The notes under the pieces are model-generated. The model had not been told where the DNA came from, did no database searches, and worked only from the letters and a program-made list of their open reading frames with translations. The position numbers were made by a program, and so were the translations under genes. A DNA stretch of 7,651 bases from Archaeoglobaceae archaeon (GTDB taxonomy: Archaea; Halobacteriota; Archaeoglobi; Archaeoglobales; JdFR-42). Each line of letters starts with the position of its first letter. Positions within the stretch are counted from its first letter, which is position 1. Below, one piece after another: positions 6,064 to 7,651 of this stretch. Location: positions 1 through 7,651 of the forward strand of contig WAJW01000180.1 of the NCBI GenBank assembly GCA_015523685.1. The letters are read 5' to 3'.

Positions 6064-7199
6064 TCACCTGAATACCTCATCGACCTGAATTGCATCCTCC
6101 GGACAGTGATCCATGCACAGTCCGCAGTTTGAACACCTCTCCATCAGCATTGGCCTTCCCTGCCCCCCTGAGACCTCAAGAACGGTTGAACCATCGCCAG
6201 AAACTGGACATACCTCCACGCACACTCCACACCCCGAACATGAATCCATGACCTCTATGTCCCTGCCGGTGGATTTCTTCCCATTTTTTATGACCCTGAT
6301 CAGACCTTCAAGCTCCAGATCTTCCGATATTCCCCTGATAATGTTTATTGCTCCTTCAGGGCAGAACTTCTCACACGTACCACAGAGATTGCACCGATTC
6401 TCCATAAAAGAGACCTCCTTTCCATTCCTGTACTCTATGTTAACCGCTCTGTTCCGGCAGACCTCCATGCACACGGTACATTTCTCTATGCATCTTTCCT
6501 GCGAATATTCAATATAGCCTGTCAGGGGTTTCAGGACCTTTATTGCTCCCGTTGGGCAAGCTCTCTTACATTCACCACAGAGGGAACATCTGTACTTACT
6601 GAAACTGAACCCTGTGGATACCACGGGATCACCGGTCTTCCTCCTTGTAACTCTTATGGCTCCATTAGGGCATATGTCGGCACAGAGACCACAGTAAAGA
6701 CAGTTTTCGTTTGCCCTGGCCTTCCGATCAATTTCAATGGCAGAATACGCACATATGTCCCTGCAGAGCCCACAGCCATCACATAAAGTCCCGGAGACCT
6801 CTATGGAACCGTTGAACGAGATGGAAAAATCAAGTTCCCTCTTCACTGAAATCGCATTTCTTTCACATGCCATCTCACAGAGACCGCAGTATGTGCATCT
6901 ATCAGGACTGAAACCTATTCTGTCAATGTGATATAACTTTCCGAAAATTGAAGATCTGCTTCCGTCAAGATACATACCGAGGGCATCATAGAAGCAGAAT
7001 TCAGCACAGAGTCCACACAGGTTGCACTCTTCGGTAACCTCTGCCGTGAAATTTTTCCCGTTTCTCAAAACATCTATTGCCTTTTTAACACAAACAGTCT
7101 CGCACAGGCCACATCCGGTGCAGTTTTCCGATCTGAATTCGAGTCTCGCTGGAATCTCTGCTATGGCTCCCTTTTTTAAAACAACTTTACTTGGTGCAT
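6064..7199 (-). CDS. Polyferredoxin with ten 4Fe-4S motifs; 5' end apparently frameshifted
   Basis: Numbered from the repaired ATG, the 378-residue protein carries ten four-cysteine motifs, beginning near residues 27, 59, 102, 140, 167, 205, 237, 270, 321 and 356. Nine are CxxCxxCxxxC; the sixth is Cx3Cx2Cx3C (CIEKCTVCMEVC). There is no signal peptide or membrane segment, so it is a cytosolic electron wire. Size and irregular spacing resemble FwdF/FmdF of formylmethanofuran dehydrogenase (eight clusters) or MvhB (twelve), but no catalytic partner is nearby. The start is unusual. The frame encoding the first motif (CTGCGLCETVC, about 7090-7122) stays open back to a TGA at 7201-7203, yet it has no ATG, GTG or TTG before a TTG at 7066-7068, which would delete that motif. 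An ATG at 7197-7199 with GGAGGT 5 nt upstream lies in another frame. One extra T in the four-T run (7178-7181) would join them. This means either a sequencing error or a real 5' lesion. Confidence 0.82.
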
Positions 7200-7204
7200 A
7201 TCAG

Positions 7205-7210
7205 ACCTCC
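7205..7210 (-). promoter_or_regulatory. Strong Shine-Dalgarno site of the polyferredoxin gene
   Basis: GGAGGT on the minus strand ends 5 nt before the ATG at 7197-7199. It is the best-placed ribosome-binding site in this part of the window. It argues that translation begins at this ATG and not at the TTG 131 nt further in, although the ATG frame closes after seven codons as sequenced. Confidence 0.7.
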
Positions 7211-7230
7211 ATGCCTTACCATCCAGTTCA

Positions 7231-7240
7231 TATATATAAA
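7231..7240 (-). promoter_or_regulatory. TATA box upstream of the polyferredoxin gene
   Basis: The minus strand reads TTTATATATA, close to the archaeal TATA consensus, preceded by A-rich sequence that could act as the TFB recognition element. A start about 26 nt downstream falls near 7210, giving a leader of about ten bases that includes the GGAGGT site. Box, leader, ribosome-binding site and ATG are thus spaced consistently, which supports separate transcription from the DUF420 gene upstream. Confidence 0.65.
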
Positions 7241-7289
7241 TTTTACCACTGATATTCATTAAGTTAAGGGGAATCTCATTCAGAGCAAG

Positions 7290-7651
7290 TCACAGAGGCC
7301 TGTAAAGAACGTACAGCAGTGAATATACAAGAATGCCGGACAGGAAGGAGAGAAGCCATACGATAAGAGTTACCTTTCCCATTCTGTGGTGTCTTGCAAC
7401 CTCTCTCACCATTCTCCTCGAACTGTCAAATTTTTCAGTCCTCGTGAATCCATGATATACCATAAAACCCGCCAACACAAGCACCACGATTGAGATGATG
7501 GAATGAAACGCGACAATGGGATAGTAGATATAAAGTTTTATCGAGGATGGCCCTCCAAACTTTGTATGGCCCTCAATGAGGGACTTCACCATATAACTCA
7601 CCATGAATGAAACATCGAGAAGAAATGCAACAAGCATAGTTCTGTAATGCC
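7290..7651 (-). CDS. DUF420 family membrane protein, C-terminal part, 5' end beyond the right edge
   Basis: The visible 119 codons encode three hydrophobic segments and keep the spaced histidines of the DUF420 (YozB-like) family. These are HYRTM at the window edge, YYPIVAFHSIISI in the middle, RHHRMGK after a charged loop, and a final WLLSFLSGILVYSLLYVLY helix ending at the C-terminus. The function of DUF420 is not established; it is an integral membrane family, and bacterial members often lie near cytochrome oxidase assembly genes, so a haem or redox link has been supposed. The frame has an ATG at 7635-7637, but it is open through that point to the window end, and the conserved His-x3-Met lies just before it. 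That ATG is therefore probably an internal Met and the gene is cut by the window. It lies 90 bp upstream of the polyferredoxin on the same strand, separated by a promoter. Confidence 0.72.
   Translation of the reverse strand, partial: HYRTMLVAFLLDVSFMVSYMVKSLIEGHTKFGGPSSIKLYIYYPIVAFHSIISIVVLVLAGFMVYHGFTRTEKFDSSRRMVREVARHHRMGKVTLIVWLLSFLSGILVYSLLYVLYRPL

Noticed and set aside
7201..7212. In-frame ATG GAG GTC TGA before the polyferredoxin, possibly a selenocysteine or readthrough start
   Set aside because: The TGA would be codon 4 and the following codons up to the homopolymer do not look conserved. The ATG at 7197-7199 with ideal GGAGGT spacing plus one missing base explains the region more simply, and archaeal selenocysteine use is restricted to few lineages.

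Overview
This window looks like a chromosomal segment of an archaeon that uses the deazaflavin coenzyme F420, most likely a euryarchaeon. The reasons are separate, adjacent CofG and CofH genes (not the fused FbiC seen in actinobacteria), an archaeal-type TrmJ, a ten-cluster polyferredoxin, AT-rich TATA-like boxes placed for short-leader or leaderless transcripts, and Shine-Dalgarno sites of the GGAGGT/GGTGATC type. Arginine is coded mostly by AGA/AGG and GTG starts are used. The sequence alone does not fix the genus; an Archaeoglobales-like anaerobe would fit but is a guess.

Layout, right to left on the minus strand, which carries all genes but one. At the right edge lies the 3' part of a DUF420 membrane-protein gene. 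A clear TATA box and a strong ribosome-binding site (about 7205-7240) precede a polyferredoxin gene (6064-7199). Its 5' end appears to be broken by one missing base in a homopolymer run. Convergent to it, on the plus strand, is a HIT-family nucleotide hydrolase/transferase (5569-6051). A 98-bp divergent spacer (5471-5568) separates this gene from a tightly packed four-gene minus-strand operon: cofG, cofH, a CoA-disulfide-reductase/NADH-oxidase-type flavoprotein, and an agmatinase-family ureohydrolase. The last three genes each overlap the gene before them (37, 4 and 4 bp). A 269-bp spacer with no convincing gene (1038-1306) follows. Then come a trmJ-type tRNA 2'-O-methyltransferase with its own TATA-like element, and an AI-2E/PerM-type permease that overlaps trmJ by 8 bp and runs off the left edge.

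Function: CofG and CofH together make FO, the deazaflavin chromophore of F420, from tyrosine and 5-amino-6-(D-ribitylamino)uracil. The flavoprotein and ureohydrolase are translationally linked to them, which is not an obvious biochemical grouping. The polyferredoxin, with ten 4Fe-4S motifs once its 5' end is read through, is the kind of electron wire that serves formylmethanofuran dehydrogenase, hydrogenase or heterodisulfide reductase in F420-using archaea, but no such catalytic partner is inside the window. No rRNA, tRNA, CRISPR array, insertion sequence or defence system was found. The most notable points are the broken start of the polyferredoxin, its unusual sixth cluster motif, the unexpected operon partners of cofGH, and the unexplained spacer.
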